Shown here piece after piece: positions 17,711-26,431 of a stretch of DNA of 64,000 nucleotides. Within the stretch, counting starts at the first letter, position 1, and every line of letters starts with the position of its first letter. The notes beneath the pieces were generated by a model. It saw nothing but the letters and a program-made list of their open reading frames with translations, was not told the origin of the DNA and ran no database searches. Position numbers and translations under genes: made by a program. Source of the DNA: Desertifilum tharense IPPAS B-1220 (GTDB lineage: Bacteria > Cyanobacteriota > Cyanobacteriia > Cyanobacteriales > Desertifilaceae); contig NZ_MJGC01000066.1 of assembly GCF_001746915.1 (NCBI RefSeq), positions 1-64,000 of the forward strand, written 5' to 3'.

Positions 17711-19117
17711 GTGGTAAGTTTTACGATTCGTAATGCTTTAATTCCCGTGGAATCGGGGTATCAGACGGTTGATGTGCATCTTGCGGGCGATGGTATTTCA
17801 GCGATTGGTTCTAGTTTAGAACCCCTGGGCGAGGTGGTTGATGGAACCAATAAACTTTTGCTTCCTGGCTTTGTTAATGCCCATACTCACTCCTCAGAAA
17901 TGTGGCAGCGCGGTAGAATTCCGCCTTTTCCTCTAGAATTATGGATTGCTGAACTCTATGATGGTACCCCCCTCGATCCAGAGAAAATCTATTTGAGTGC
18001 TTTGGGGACGGCGGTGGAAACCCTGCTTTCTGGGGGGACTAGCGTGGTGGATCACTTGGTTTTAATTCCCGGACAAGAATTAGAAACCATCGCAGCAGTG
18101 GTGAAGGCTTATCAAGAAGTGGGAATTCGTGCCTTTATTGGGCCGTTAATTCAAGACCAATCGCTGACGACCAGTATCCCAGATGGCAATACCCAACAGC
18201 AACACGAACCTTACTATCGCAATACGGCCGATACGCTCAGTTTACTGAAAACCGCGATCGCCAAATTTCACAACCCAGAGGCGGGAATTCATATCCTAGC
18301 CGCGCCTACGGGAATGCAACTCTGTTCCGATGCGTTGTTTGAAGGTTGCGTGGAACTCAGCCAACAGGCGCAAATTTGCTGTCATACTCATCTCCTCGAA
18401 ACCAAAGCCCAACAGCAGCTAGCAACTGAAAAGTATGGCTGTAGCGCGGTTGAACATCTCAAACACTTGGGATTTTTAGGGCCGCGCACTTCTTTAGCCC
18501 ATTGCGTGTGGTTAAGCGATCGCGATATTGAAATTCTCGCTCAAACCCAGTCTACCGTCGTTCATAACCCCTTGAGCAATCTGCGTTTAGGCAGCGGGAT
18601 TGCCCCGATTCTCAAGTATCGTCAAGCTGGGGTGAATGTGGCGTTTGGCTGCGATGGTTCCGCCAGTAACGATTCCCAAGATTTACTCGAAGCGATTAAG
18701 ATCGGTTCGATTTTGCACAATATCACCGATTTTGATTACCGCCACTGGATTACCCCTCGTCAAGCCGTGGAGATGGCGGCCTTGGGGGGGGCTAAAGGTT
18801 TAAATCAACAGGATCGCCTGGGTTCGCTAACCGTCGGAAAACAAGCAGATTTAGTTTTATACGACTTAACCCAACTCTCTCTATTACCCCAAACCGATCC
18901 CATCGGCTTACTGATTCTCGGTCGGCCGGTACAAGTTGTCCATAGTGCTTGGGTGAGGGGAAAACGCCTCGTTGCAGCCGGAAAGGTAACAACGATTGAT
19001 GTAGAGGCTTTGCGACAACAACTCTTTGAAGGTTCAAAAGATGGCGGCGATCGCACTTCTGCCATGTTAGCCCAAGTGGAAACCCACTATCGCACGGTGA
19101 TGGGCTTAAACCCTTAG
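17711..19117 (+). CDS. TrzA/SAH-deaminase-like amidohydrolase
   Basis: This 468-residue zinc amidohydrolase is of the branch that includes S-adenosylhomocysteine/MTA deaminases, 8-oxoguanine deaminase and TrzA-type aminohydrolases. Motifs in order are LLLPGFVNAHTHSSEMWQRG (metal site), CCHTHLLETKAQ, SLAHCVWLSDRD, HNPLSNLRLGSG and FGCDGSASNDSQDLLEAI, then KQADLVLYDL in the closing beta domain. The start is GTG at 17711. The substrate cannot be told from sequence; with guaD and xdhC-like 10 kb away, a purine-like substrate is reasonable but unproven. Its 3' end overlaps the convergent zinc-ribbon gene by four bases. Confidence 0.88.
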   Translation: MVSFTIRNALIPVESGYQTVDVHLAGDGISAIGSSLEPLGEVVDGTNKLLLPGFVNAHTHSSEMWQRGRIPPFPLELWIAELYDGTPLDPEKIYLSALGTAVETLLSGGTSVVDHLVLIPGQELETIAAVVKAYQEVGIRAFIGPLIQDQSLTTSIPDGNTQQQHEPYYRNTADTLSLLKTAIAKFHNPEAGIHILAAPTGMQLCSDALFEGCVELSQQAQICCHTHLLETKAQQQLATEKYGCSAVEHLKHLGFLGPRTSLAHCVWLSDRDIEILAQTQSTVVHNPLSNLRLGSGIAPILKYRQAGVNVAFGCDGSASNDSQDLLEAIKIGSILHNITDFDYRHWITPRQAVEMAALGGAKGLNQQDRLGSLTVGKQADLVLYDLTQLSLLPQTDPIGLLILGRPVQVVHSAWVRGKRLVAAGKVTTIDVEALRQQLFEGSKDGGDRTSAMLAQVETHYRTVMGLNP

Positions 19118-19641
19118 CTTAACGAATAGCCGCAGGCCGAACAAAAGCGATCGCTCTTCTCAATTTTCGCGCCGCATTGCGGACAAAAACTGCGGTTGGG
19201 GGTTGATTTCCCCATCCGCATCTCCATATCCCCCATTCGCATTTCCATTGAATTCAGGTTCATTTCCATATCCCCCATTTTCATCGGTTGCATGGGTTGC
19301 ATGGGTTGCATCGGTTCTATGGGGGGAAGGGTGGGTGCATTGGAGGTTTGACGCAAGGGTAACGCATCGCCGCGATCCGATCCGGGAGACTGGACGGAAA
19401 CGCTGACGCTACTCCCTTGGACTTGAATAAAGCGAGAACCGTCTTGAGTAAACACTTCCACGTTTACCCCTGATGGCGTTTGCGTTAACTGGGGAGGTTG
19501 CGTCCAAGTCCCCGTTTCAATTCCCGTACTCGACTGCTGCTGCTGTCCGGAACTGCTACTGGCGAGCGTAACATAAGTCTGGGTACCGCGATTTTCTAAA
19601 TAAATCTTTTGACCGTTCCCTAAATCAGCCTGATAAGCCAT
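19114..19641 (-). CDS. zinc-ribbon protein with Met-rich linker
   Basis: This protein is 175 residues from the ATG at 19641, which has AGGAG upstream; the open frame to 19695 is an unlikely extension. Residues 1-95 form a beta-rich segment (YQADLGNGQKIYLENRG, VNVEVFTQDGSRFIQVQG). A linker of MQP triplets and MGDMEM/MRMG units follows (about 110-145), coded by 9-base DNA repeats. The C-terminus is a double-CxxC zinc ribbon, CPQCGAKIEKSDRFCSACG. It resembles small cyanobacterial zinc-ribbon proteins of unknown role. The Met-rich linker could bind copper, but this is speculation. Confidence 0.8.
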   Translation of the reverse strand: MAYQADLGNGQKIYLENRGTQTYVTLASSSSGQQQQSSTGIETGTWTQPPQLTQTPSGVNVEVFTQDGSRFIQVQGSSVSVSVQSPGSDRGDALPLRQTSNAPTLPPIEPMQPMQPMQPMKMGDMEMNLNSMEMRMGDMEMRMGKSTPNRSFCPQCGAKIEKSDRFCSACGYSLS

Positions 19642-19741
19642 TGCGATCGCTCCTAAGCATCCCTTCTTAGTTCTAGCGCATCTTATGGAACCCAATCGCT
19701 CTATGCTGATTGATGTAGGTTAATTGACTCGCGATCGATTC

Positions 19742-20107
19742 ATGTCTGAACTACCGCCCTTAAATACTGAAACCCTTTGGGCAATCTTAGAGGAAAAAAT
19801 AGACGATGCCACCGTTAACCGCTTGCTCTGGCATTATCTAGGCTATCGCTACGACGACAATAGCCAAACTTGGGATACCACCCACGTCGCTGAAGACTGG
19901 AAGCAAGAATACCCCGAACCGCCCGATTTTATCGCCAACCGTCCGCCCACCGTTAAGCTTACCCGGTCTATCCCGGCGGAGAATAAACAACTGCTTAAGG
20001 AAGAATTGGGATTCAAAGGGTATAAAATTGGCGAGTTTGGCCCCAGACAAACCCGTCGCGCCACCGCCGCCAACTGGTTGCTGAGTTATCGCAAGTTGCA
20101 CTCCTAG
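19742..20107 (+). CDS. DUF1823 family protein
   Basis: This 121-residue protein starts at ATG 19742 (MSELPPLNTETLWAIL). It matches the cyanobacterial DUF1823 family in length and in features such as LLWHYLGYRYD, WDTTHVAEDWKQEYPEPPDFI and the Arg-rich C-terminal segment FGPRQTRRATAANWLL. It is soluble, of mixed helix content, with no known function. It is divergent from the zinc-ribbon gene with 100 bases between, and is followed by the DnaA-box-like cluster. Confidence 0.82.
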   Translation: MSELPPLNTETLWAILEEKIDDATVNRLLWHYLGYRYDDNSQTWDTTHVAEDWKQEYPEPPDFIANRPPTVKLTRSIPAENKQLLKEELGFKGYKIGEFGPRQTRRATAANWLLSYRKLHS

Positions 20108-20150
20108 GCTGAATTTTCCAAATTTTTGTAATTCTTATCATTCCCCAGAC

Positions 20151-20224
20151 TTTTCCCCAAAACTTCCACACCTTTTCCACAGGTTGAAATGACTTTTTCC
20201 ACAGGTTCCGGGGAGTTTTCCACA
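20151..20224 (+). promoter_or_regulatory. phased cluster of DnaA-box-like sites
   Basis: TTTTCCACA occurs three times in the same orientation at 20173, 20195 and 20216, each followed by GG, with a one-mismatch copy TTTTCCCCA at 20151. Spacing is 22, 22 and 21 bases, about two helical turns. TTTTCCACA is the DnaA box form reported from cyanobacterial origins. The cluster sits in a 450-base gene-free stretch that turns AT-rich at 20320-20400. It could be part of oriC, a DnaA-titration site, or a DnaA-controlled promoter for the DUF2811 or hemY genes. No dnaA or dnaN is in the window. Confidence 0.6.
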
Positions 20225-20561
20225 GGCAAGTGCGGAAACTAGACTGGTTTGCGAGTTGCCTGGGGATTTTGGCAAATTCCCAGAATGAGGGCGATCGCTG
20301 TCTCAAAATATGAAGTTGTGTAACAAAAAATAGCCTCAAACCCTATTGCTCTCGTAAATCTTTTTTTTACCTAAAGGCTTTTGTAACATTTCGCAGCATT
20401 GACAACCCTCCCCCCTGATAGCGCACAATGATGCGACCAACCTAAATCGATCGGTCAGGCCCTAGGGCAGGTTCCCTAGGGTGCAGCTATCAATTGCTAC
20501 TGCTTTGGCACTAGCAAAAAGGTTTGTATGTCCATTTACGAAGATCGAAGTTGAGGCACTC
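20225..20561. other. gene-free region after the DnaA-box cluster
   Basis: It contains a HIP1-like site, an AT-rich segment with an eight-T run near 20360, and a C-run region. There is no terminator or RNA gene I can name. An open frame from 20481 leads into the DUF2811 gene but lacks a recognisable start. Confidence 0.45.
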
Positions 20562-20786
20562 ATGCATACAACCGTGAGTATCCTGGCGGAAATTCCAGAA
20601 GATTTGCACGAATCCATCAAGAACTACCTGGAAAATCACCCAGACTGGGATCAAGACCGGGTTTTCTCGGCTGCATTGTCCCTTTTTTTGCTGCAAAATG
20701 GGAGTAGCCAAACCCCCGAAACTCAAACCAGTTACCGTCGAGCTGCTAGAGTTTATCTCGACGCTTTATTTAATTACACTGCCTGA
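20562..20786 (+). CDS. DUF2811 family small protein
   Basis: This 74-residue protein starts at ATG 20562 (MHTTVSILAEIPEDLHESIK). The core YLENHPDWDQDRVFSAALSLFLLQNG is the pattern of DUF2811, a short cyanobacterial helical family of unknown function with a ribbon-helix-helix-like profile. The frame is open back to 20481 but those 27 residues do not fit the family. It lies six bases upstream of hemY and may be co-transcribed with it. Confidence 0.8.
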   Translation: MHTTVSILAEIPEDLHESIKNYLENHPDWDQDRVFSAALSLFLLQNGSSQTPETQTSYRRAARVYLDALFNYTA

Positions 20787-20791
20787 ATTTC

Positions 20792-22264
20792 ATGTCTTTC
20801 ACCGATCTGGCCACTCCATCTCACCCCCTTGATACGCTCGTTATTGGGGCAGGAATTAGCGGTTTAAGTCTTGCCTTTACCTTGCAACAACGGCAGACCC
20901 AAGTATTAGTCTGCGAAAGTCAAAACCGCATTGGGGGGAATATCACAACGGGTCAGGCGGATGGTTTTCTGTGGGAGGAAGGGCCGAACAGTTTCGCGCC
21001 GACACCCGCTCTTTTAAGGCTAATTGTCGATGCTGGATTAGAGAAAGACATGATTCTTGCCGACCGGCGCTTACCGCGTTTTGTGTACAGGCAAGGGCGC
21101 TTGCAAGCGATTCCCATGAGTCCCCCGGCGGCGATTGGGACGCCGTTACTCAGTTGGCCGGGTAAACTCAGGGCTGGATTGGGTGCCATCGGTTTTGTCC
21201 GCCCCCCGTTGGGCGAGCAGTTTTCTCAACAAGGCTCAGAAGAGACGGTGGCTCAATTTTTCCAGCGCCACCTCGGTGAAGAGGTGATGGAAAGGCTGGT
21301 AACGCCGTTTGTCTCTGGCGTGTATGCCGGAGATGTGAATCAATTGAGTGCGGCGGCAGCCTTTCGGAGAATTGCTCAGTTAGAGGGCGTTGGCGGCGGT
21401 TTAGTGGCCGGGGCGATTCTCTCGCGGATGAAGGCCAAATCTCAGCCGCAAGTCCCGGTCGATCCAAGCTTACCTAAAACGCGACCTGGGGAGTTAGGGT
21501 CATTTCAACAAGGGTTACAAATGCTACCCCAAGCGCTGGCGGCCAAATTAGGCGATGCGGTGCGGTTGAATTGGCGGTTGCTGCAAATTACCCCAACAAC
21601 GCGCCAAAGCTATATTGCAGAATTCGGTACCCCAGAGGGAACGCAGATTGTAGAAGCTCGCCATGTGGTGTTGACAACGCCTGCTTATATTACCGCAGAG
21701 ATTGTAGAGGCGATCGCGCCCCTTGCCAGCCAAGCTTTGCGAGCGATTGAGTATCCCCCGGTGGCAAACGTCGTCTTAGCCTACCCAGAATCAGCCTTGA
21801 AGCAGCCTTTAAAGGGATTTGGGCATTTGATTCCGCGTAGCGAAGGAATCCGCACTCTAGGGACAATCTGGTCGTCTAGCCTGTTTCCCGGACGAGTCCC
21901 CCCAGGCTGGCAGTTACTCACCAATTATATTGGCGGCGCAACCGATCCAGGCATTTTAGACTTAGACCGCGATTCGCGAAGCAATCTCGACGGGAATCCC
22001 ATTGCTCAAGCCGTTCACCAAGATATCCGCCGCATCCTCCTCCAGCAAGAGGTTCAGCCCAAGGTGCTAGCGGTTCATCTGTGGAAGCGGGCGATTCCCC
22101 AATATAATCTAGGTCATCACCAGCGCTTGCAAACCATTTTCCAAAGTTTGGCCCCGTTCCCCGGTTTGCATATTTGCAGCAACTATACCGATGGGGTAGC
22201 CCTCGGAGATTGCGTCCGCAGAGCGCAAGAACTCGCTGATATCTTAACCCAAAAAACTCGGTAG
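20792..22264 (+). CDS. hemY: protoporphyrinogen oxidase, HemY type
   Basis: This FAD enzyme oxidises protoporphyrinogen IX to protoporphyrin IX, the last common step before heme and chlorophyll. The 490-residue product has an N-terminal dinucleotide-binding motif (LVIGAGISGLSLAF), the RIGGNI motif, and the substrate-channel region containing RFVYRQGRLQAIP and FVSGVYAGDVNQLS, typical of oxygen-dependent HemY/PPOX. The C-terminal FAD motif is LHICSNYTDGVALGDCV. Some annotations call this type hemG. It is probably membrane-associated. The start has no strong ribosome binding site and follows the DUF2811 stop closely. The SDR gene follows after about 90 bases. Confidence 0.94.
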   Translation: MSFTDLATPSHPLDTLVIGAGISGLSLAFTLQQRQTQVLVCESQNRIGGNITTGQADGFLWEEGPNSFAPTPALLRLIVDAGLEKDMILADRRLPRFVYRQGRLQAIPMSPPAAIGTPLLSWPGKLRAGLGAIGFVRPPLGEQFSQQGSEETVAQFFQRHLGEEVMERLVTPFVSGVYAGDVNQLSAAAAFRRIAQLEGVGGGLVAGAILSRMKAKSQPQVPVDPSLPKTRPGELGSFQQGLQMLPQALAAKLGDAVRLNWRLLQITPTTRQSYIAEFGTPEGTQIVEARHVVLTTPAYITAEIVEAIAPLASQALRAIEYPPVANVVLAYPESALKQPLKGFGHLIPRSEGIRTLGTIWSSSLFPGRVPPGWQLLTNYIGGATDPGILDLDRDSRSNLDGNPIAQAVHQDIRRILLQQEVQPKVLAVHLWKRAIPQYNLGHHQRLQTIFQSLAPFPGLHICSNYTDGVALGDCVRRAQELADILTQKTR

Positions 22265-22357
22265 TCTGCCTTACGCGTCTCGACTCTTTCATTGGACAGA
22301 CGCTAGCTGTAAGCGCGATCGCTATGCTCAAAGGCAGTCGGTTAAGTATTGTAAATC

Positions 22358-23368
22358 ATGCAACTCAAACCCATTCAAGAACAAGTCGTCGCTGTCGTTG
22401 GCGCAAGTAGCGGTATTGGGCGAGAAACGGCCTTGCGGTTTGCCCAACAGGGTGCAAAAGTCGTTATTGCCGGGAGAAGCGAAGCCAAACTCGCCTCTGT
22501 AGCTGAGGAAATTCGCCGTTTTGGAGGCGAGGTGACAGTTGCGCTCGCAGATGTGACAGAATTTGAGCAAGTGAAGGCGATCGCCCAGACAACCGTTACC
22601 ACCTATGGACGTTTGGATACCTGGGTACATTTGCCTGCAACGGCTGTAATTGCGCTATTTGAAGAGACAACCCCAGAGGAGTTTCAGCGCGTCATTGATG
22701 TCAGTTTAATGGGACAAGTCTACGGCGCAATGGCCGCGCTACCCTATTTAAAGCAAGAAGGACGAGGGGCGTTAATTCATGTCTCTTCGATGGAAGGACG
22801 GCGATCGCTCCCCTTGCAAAGTGCCTATGCTGCTGCTAAACATGGAGTAGAAGGGTTTTTAGAATCTCTGCGCGTGGAATTGATGCATCAGAACATCCCT
22901 ATCAGCGTTACCGGAATTCAACCCGCCGTCATTAATACCCCATTTTGGAATAACGCGAGAACCCGCATAGGCGTCAAACCCGCCGGAATTCCCCCTTATT
23001 ACGATCCGAGGTTGGTTGCAGATGCGATTCTCTATACCGCCGAACATCCCACCCGCGACTTCATTGTCGGCGATGCGGGGCGCATCTTAGATGGGTTGCA
23101 GCGCCTTTCTCCGGGTTTGGTCGATCGTCTACTATTATGGTTCGGGTTTCCGCTACAGCGATCGCAACAACCCAAAGCCGAAGACGATCCGAACAACCTG
23201 TACGAACCCATTCCCACTCAAACCCGCGTGGATGGAGATTACACCGACGCCGTTATCCCCAGCGTTTCCGACTGGCTAGCCAAACAGCCGCTTGTCCAAC
23301 TCGGCGCGATCGCCGGTCTAGTCACAGTAGCCGTTCTCGCCGCCCAACCTTGGAATTCCAAGGAATAA
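22358..23368 (+). CDS. SDR-family oxidoreductase with C-terminal membrane segment
   Basis: This short-chain dehydrogenase/reductase has a Rossmann motif GASSGIGRET near residue 16 and NNAG replaced by HLPATA. The active site has Ser in IHVSSMEGRR and the YAAAKHG Tyr-Lys pair. The core ends near residue 255. The remaining 80 residues are an extension with a charged linker and a hydrophobic segment (VQLGAIAGLVTVAVLAAQPW) that could anchor it to a membrane. The substrate is unknown. NAD(P) use is expected from the family. Position downstream of hemY may be incidental. Confidence 0.88.
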   Translation: MQLKPIQEQVVAVVGASSGIGRETALRFAQQGAKVVIAGRSEAKLASVAEEIRRFGGEVTVALADVTEFEQVKAIAQTTVTTYGRLDTWVHLPATAVIALFEETTPEEFQRVIDVSLMGQVYGAMAALPYLKQEGRGALIHVSSMEGRRSLPLQSAYAAAKHGVEGFLESLRVELMHQNIPISVTGIQPAVINTPFWNNARTRIGVKPAGIPPYYDPRLVADAILYTAEHPTRDFIVGDAGRILDGLQRLSPGLVDRLLLWFGFPLQRSQQPKAEDDPNNLYEPIPTQTRVDGDYTDAVIPSVSDWLAKQPLVQLGAIAGLVTVAVLAAQPWNSKE

Positions 23369-23459
23369 TTTAAGGTAGGGTAAGCCGAATCTCAGACGCA
23401 TGGTTAAGCGAGAGTTCTACTCGTTAAGCTGAAGCTAAGATGCATCATCATCCCTTCCT

Positions 23460-24044
23460 ATGACCTTATTCTTAAGTATTTGCATTGGTTTAAGCCTGAG
23501 TGCAGCGTGCGGCTTTCGGATTTTTGTCCCGCCTCTGGTCTTGAGTTTAGCTGCAATCTACGGTCATGTCCCCTTAGCCGATAACTTTAGCTGGCTAGCC
23601 ACCCAACCCGCTTTATGGGCATTTGCGATCGCCACCGTCGTCGAAATTTCAGCTTACTATATCCCGTTTGTGGATAACTTACTCGATATCCTAGCAACGC
23701 CTGCTGCGATCGCCGTCAGTACCCTAATTACCGCCGCCTTAGTTCCCAGTAACGATCCCCTCTTGCAATGGACAACCGCCGTCATTGCAGGAGGAAGCGC
23801 CGCCGGAATTGTCAAAGGCGTTTTAAGTTTAACCCGCCTCTCCTCCACCGCCCTCACCGGAGGCTTAGGCAATAGCTTAATTGCTACCCTAGAATCAGGC
23901 AGTTCCGTAGTGTTATCCGTCTTGGGAATTCTCGTCCCCGCCTTAGCCGCTGGATTAGTCGCAGCCTTACTGATTGTAGGATTGCAATATAGTATCCGAT
24001 CCTTCAAGGAACTGCGAAACGGTCAGAAGATTGCCGAGTCATAA
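23460..24044 (+). CDS. DUF4126 membrane protein
   Basis: The 194-residue protein is almost wholly hydrophobic, with about five membrane segments. It matches the DUF4126 pattern with a conserved CGFRIFVPPL near residue 18, FVDNLLDILATP in the middle, and a Gly/Ala-rich glycine-zipper-like region (IAGGSAAGIVKG). No function is known. The gene is preceded by a 90-base gap after the SDR gene and followed by DUF3318 after 140 bases. Confidence 0.85.
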   Translation: MTLFLSICIGLSLSAACGFRIFVPPLVLSLAAIYGHVPLADNFSWLATQPALWAFAIATVVEISAYYIPFVDNLLDILATPAAIAVSTLITAALVPSNDPLLQWTTAVIAGGSAAGIVKGVLSLTRLSSTALTGGLGNSLIATLESGSSVVLSVLGILVPALAAGLVAALLIVGLQYSIRSFKELRNGQKIAES

Positions 24045-24187
24045 AGACGCGATCGCAACCGACAAGGCACAATAATAAATAGGAGAACCGCGATCGGCAT
24101 TCCGGGATCTGTTCTATAGGTCTGAGCAGGATATACTCCTAAAAAACACACTTATTGTTTGAAAGCCAGCGTGCTAGGACTGAATAT

Positions 24188-24859
24188 ATGACATCTTATG
24201 CGACTTCTTCGGCTAGAGCTGAAATGAACGAACTTCGGCGCTTAAAAGGCTTGCTTCCACCCGAATTGCAAAGTTGGGTCATGGTAGAAGGAACCGCAGA
24301 AGTTAACCCACCCTTGATTCGCTCAGAAGAAATAGGCAATGATGAGGTCGAAATCCAAATCGATCTCGCCAAATGGGATCAACTCGCCATCGACCAACGC
24401 AACCTGCTCTTTTGGCACGAAGTTGCCCGGATTCAAAATGATACCATCCCCAAAGACGGCTGGGAAATGGCTGCCCTCGCCATCGGTTTAGGCGGTGCAG
24501 TCGGCGAATTATGGGTACAAGATGGATTATTACTCATCCTCGCCCTGGCTTTGTGTGGCGTATCCGGCTGGCGACTCTTCCAAAAGAATAACAGCGAACG
24601 CAACCTCAAAGAAGCGATTGAAGCCGACGAAAAGGCGATCGCACTTGCCACCCGTTTTGGCTATACTTTGCCTAACGCCTACAAAAGTCTAGGCAGCGCC
24701 CTGAAAGTTTTAATTGAACAAAGCCTGAAAAAACGCCAGCGCGTCAAATACGAAGCCCGCCTGCAAGCCCTGAAAAAAAGCGCAGCCAAAGCCAAAGCCA
24801 AAGTCAAAACTTCGTCCACAACCGAAACCTCCTTCCAAACCGAGAACATCTACAACTAA
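24188..24859 (+). CDS. DUF3318 family protein
   Basis: The protein is 223 residues from ATG 24188; the frame is open to 24155 but MTSYATSSARAEMNELRRLK fits the family's usual beginning. Residues 1-100 are soluble and helical with LLPPELQSWVMVEGTAEVNPP and a LLFWHEVARIQ segment. Two hydrophobic segments follow (about 105-145). The C-terminal 80 residues are very rich in Lys and Ala. It is known mainly from cyanobacteria and has no assigned role. Its transcript should end at the hairpin at 24885. Confidence 0.82.
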   Translation: MTSYATSSARAEMNELRRLKGLLPPELQSWVMVEGTAEVNPPLIRSEEIGNDEVEIQIDLAKWDQLAIDQRNLLFWHEVARIQNDTIPKDGWEMAALAIGLGGAVGELWVQDGLLLILALALCGVSGWRLFQKNNSERNLKEAIEADEKAIALATRFGYTLPNAYKSLGSALKVLIEQSLKKRQRVKYEARLQALKKSAAKAKAKVKTSSTTETSFQTENIYN

Positions 24860-24884
24860 CCCAAACTTGCAGAAAGTCAGCAAA

Positions 24885-24911
24885 AAGGTGGGAAGTACCC
24901 GCCTTTTTTTG
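24885..24911 (+). terminator. intrinsic terminator of the DUF3318 gene
   Basis: AAGGTGGG (24885-24892) pairs with CCCGCCTT (24898-24905), with one G-U pair, and is followed by a T run to 24910. Confidence 0.85.
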
Positions 24912-25332
24912 GGAATTGGGAGTTGGGAGTTAGGAGTTGGGGAAGAAGGGAATTGGGAGTTGGGAGTTAGGAGTTGGGGAAGAAGGGTGGGGGGATGGGG
25001 GGAAGAAGGGAATTGGGAGTTGGGAGTTAGGAGTTGGGGAAGAAGGGTGGGGGGATGGGGAGATGGGGAGATGGGGGGAAGAAGGGGTAAATACTGACTT
25101 ATTACTATACTTCTCGGATCTCGGAACACCGCTACTTGGTGTGCAAGCTACGGAACTCAGCACTCAGCACTTTACACTCAGCACTCTATTCCCACTCAGC
25201 ACTCAGCACTTTACACTCAGCACTCACTTCCCCACTCAGCACTCAGCACTTTACACTCAGCACTCACTTCCCCACTCAGCACTCAGCACTTTACACTCAG
25301 CACTCAGAGAAGCACTCAGAGAAGCACTCAAT
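24912..25332. repeat. composite STRR-like repeat region, second copy
   Basis: 24912-25090 is the G-rich part, with a 69-base higher-order unit seen twice (GGGAATTGGGAGTTGGGAG onward from about 24948 and 25010). 25090-25125 repeats the spacer TACTTCTCGGA seen near 165. 25138-25332 is an ACTCAGC/ACTTTACACTCAGC array with CCCACTCAGCACTCAGCACT copies at about 25190, 25230 and 25271. The order matches the region at 1-241. It fills the whole gap before cysK. Confidence 0.85.
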
Positions 25333-25377
25333 ATAAGTCAAAATCTTGATAGGCGAAAACTAAGGTGACAATTCAGA

Positions 25378-26352
25378 ATGGATATTAAAGACGGATTTAT
25401 TGCAACCGTGGGTAACACCCCCCTAATCCGCCTCAACAGCTTTAGCGAGGAAACCGGATGCGAAATCCTGGGGAAAGCTGAATTTCTTAACCCTGGCGGT
25501 TCCGTTAAAGACCGGGCAGCCCTCTATATTATCCAAGATGCAGAAGAAAAAGGCTTGCTCAAACCGGGTGGAACCGTTGTTGAAGGAACCGCAGGTAACA
25601 CAGGGATTGGTTTAGCACATATTTGCAACGCCAAAGGCTATAAATGCCTAATTTTCATCCCCGATACCCAATCTCAAGAAAAAATCGACACCTTGAGAAC
25701 CCTCGGCGCAGAAGTTCGTACCGTTCCCGCAGTTCCCTACAAAGACCCTAATAACTACGTTAAACTTTCCGGCAGAGTCGCCGCCGAAATGGAAAACGCC
25801 ATTTGGGCGAATCAGTTCGACAACCTCGCCAACCGCCAATCTCATTATGAAACGACTGGCCCGGAAATTTGGCAGCAAACGGATGGAAAAGTGGATGCGT
25901 GGGTAGCGGCGACTGGAACTGGAGGAACTTATGCAGGCGTGGCGATGTTCCTCAAAGAAAAGAACCCGAACATTAAATGCGTTGTTGCTGACCCAATGGG
26001 TAGCGGGTTGTACAGTTACGTTAAAACCGGAGAAATTACTACCCAAGGCAACTCCGTCACCGAAGGGATTGGCAACAGTCGCGTCACCGCTAACCTGGAA
26101 GGGGTTCCTACTGATGATGCCATCCAAGTAGACGATCCAGAAGCCCTGCGCGTCATTTATCAACTGTTACGCAAAGATGGTCTATTTATGGGCGGTTCTG
26201 TCGGGATTAACGTCGGCGCGGCAGTTGCCCTTGCTAAACAAATGGGGCCAGGTCATACTATTGTCACGGTATTGTGCGATGGGGGTTCGCGCTATCAGTC
26301 TCGGCTGTATAACCGCGAGTGGTTAGCCTCTAAAGGCTTATCCATCGATTAA
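25378..26352 (+). CDS. cysK: cysteine synthase A-like enzyme
   Basis: This PLP-dependent O-acetylserine sulfhydrylase makes cysteine from O-acetylserine and sulfide. The 324-residue product shows GNTPLIRLNS, the PLP-binding Lys K44 in NPGGSVKDRAA, the substrate loop EGTAGNTGIGLA, and the phosphate-binding GTGGTYAGV. The C-terminal LCDGGSRYQSRLY differs from the usual cysteine synthase ending and is seen in a subgroup close to cystathionine beta-synthase-type enzymes, so the donor preference is not certain. It sits alone after the long repeat and before the WGR gene. Confidence 0.88.
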   Translation: MDIKDGFIATVGNTPLIRLNSFSEETGCEILGKAEFLNPGGSVKDRAALYIIQDAEEKGLLKPGGTVVEGTAGNTGIGLAHICNAKGYKCLIFIPDTQSQEKIDTLRTLGAEVRTVPAVPYKDPNNYVKLSGRVAAEMENAIWANQFDNLANRQSHYETTGPEIWQQTDGKVDAWVAATGTGGTYAGVAMFLKEKNPNIKCVVADPMGSGLYSYVKTGEITTQGNSVTEGIGNSRVTANLEGVPTDDAIQVDDPEALRVIYQLLRKDGLFMGGSVGINVGAAVALAKQMGPGHTIVTVLCDGGSRYQSRLYNREWLASKGLSID

Positions 26353-26431
26353 TTCAGGTTGCAAACAGGGTGGGCCGCGCCCATCCTGAGTTCGGGTTAA
26401 AATTGGCTGATGCGCGACTGAGGGCGGATGA

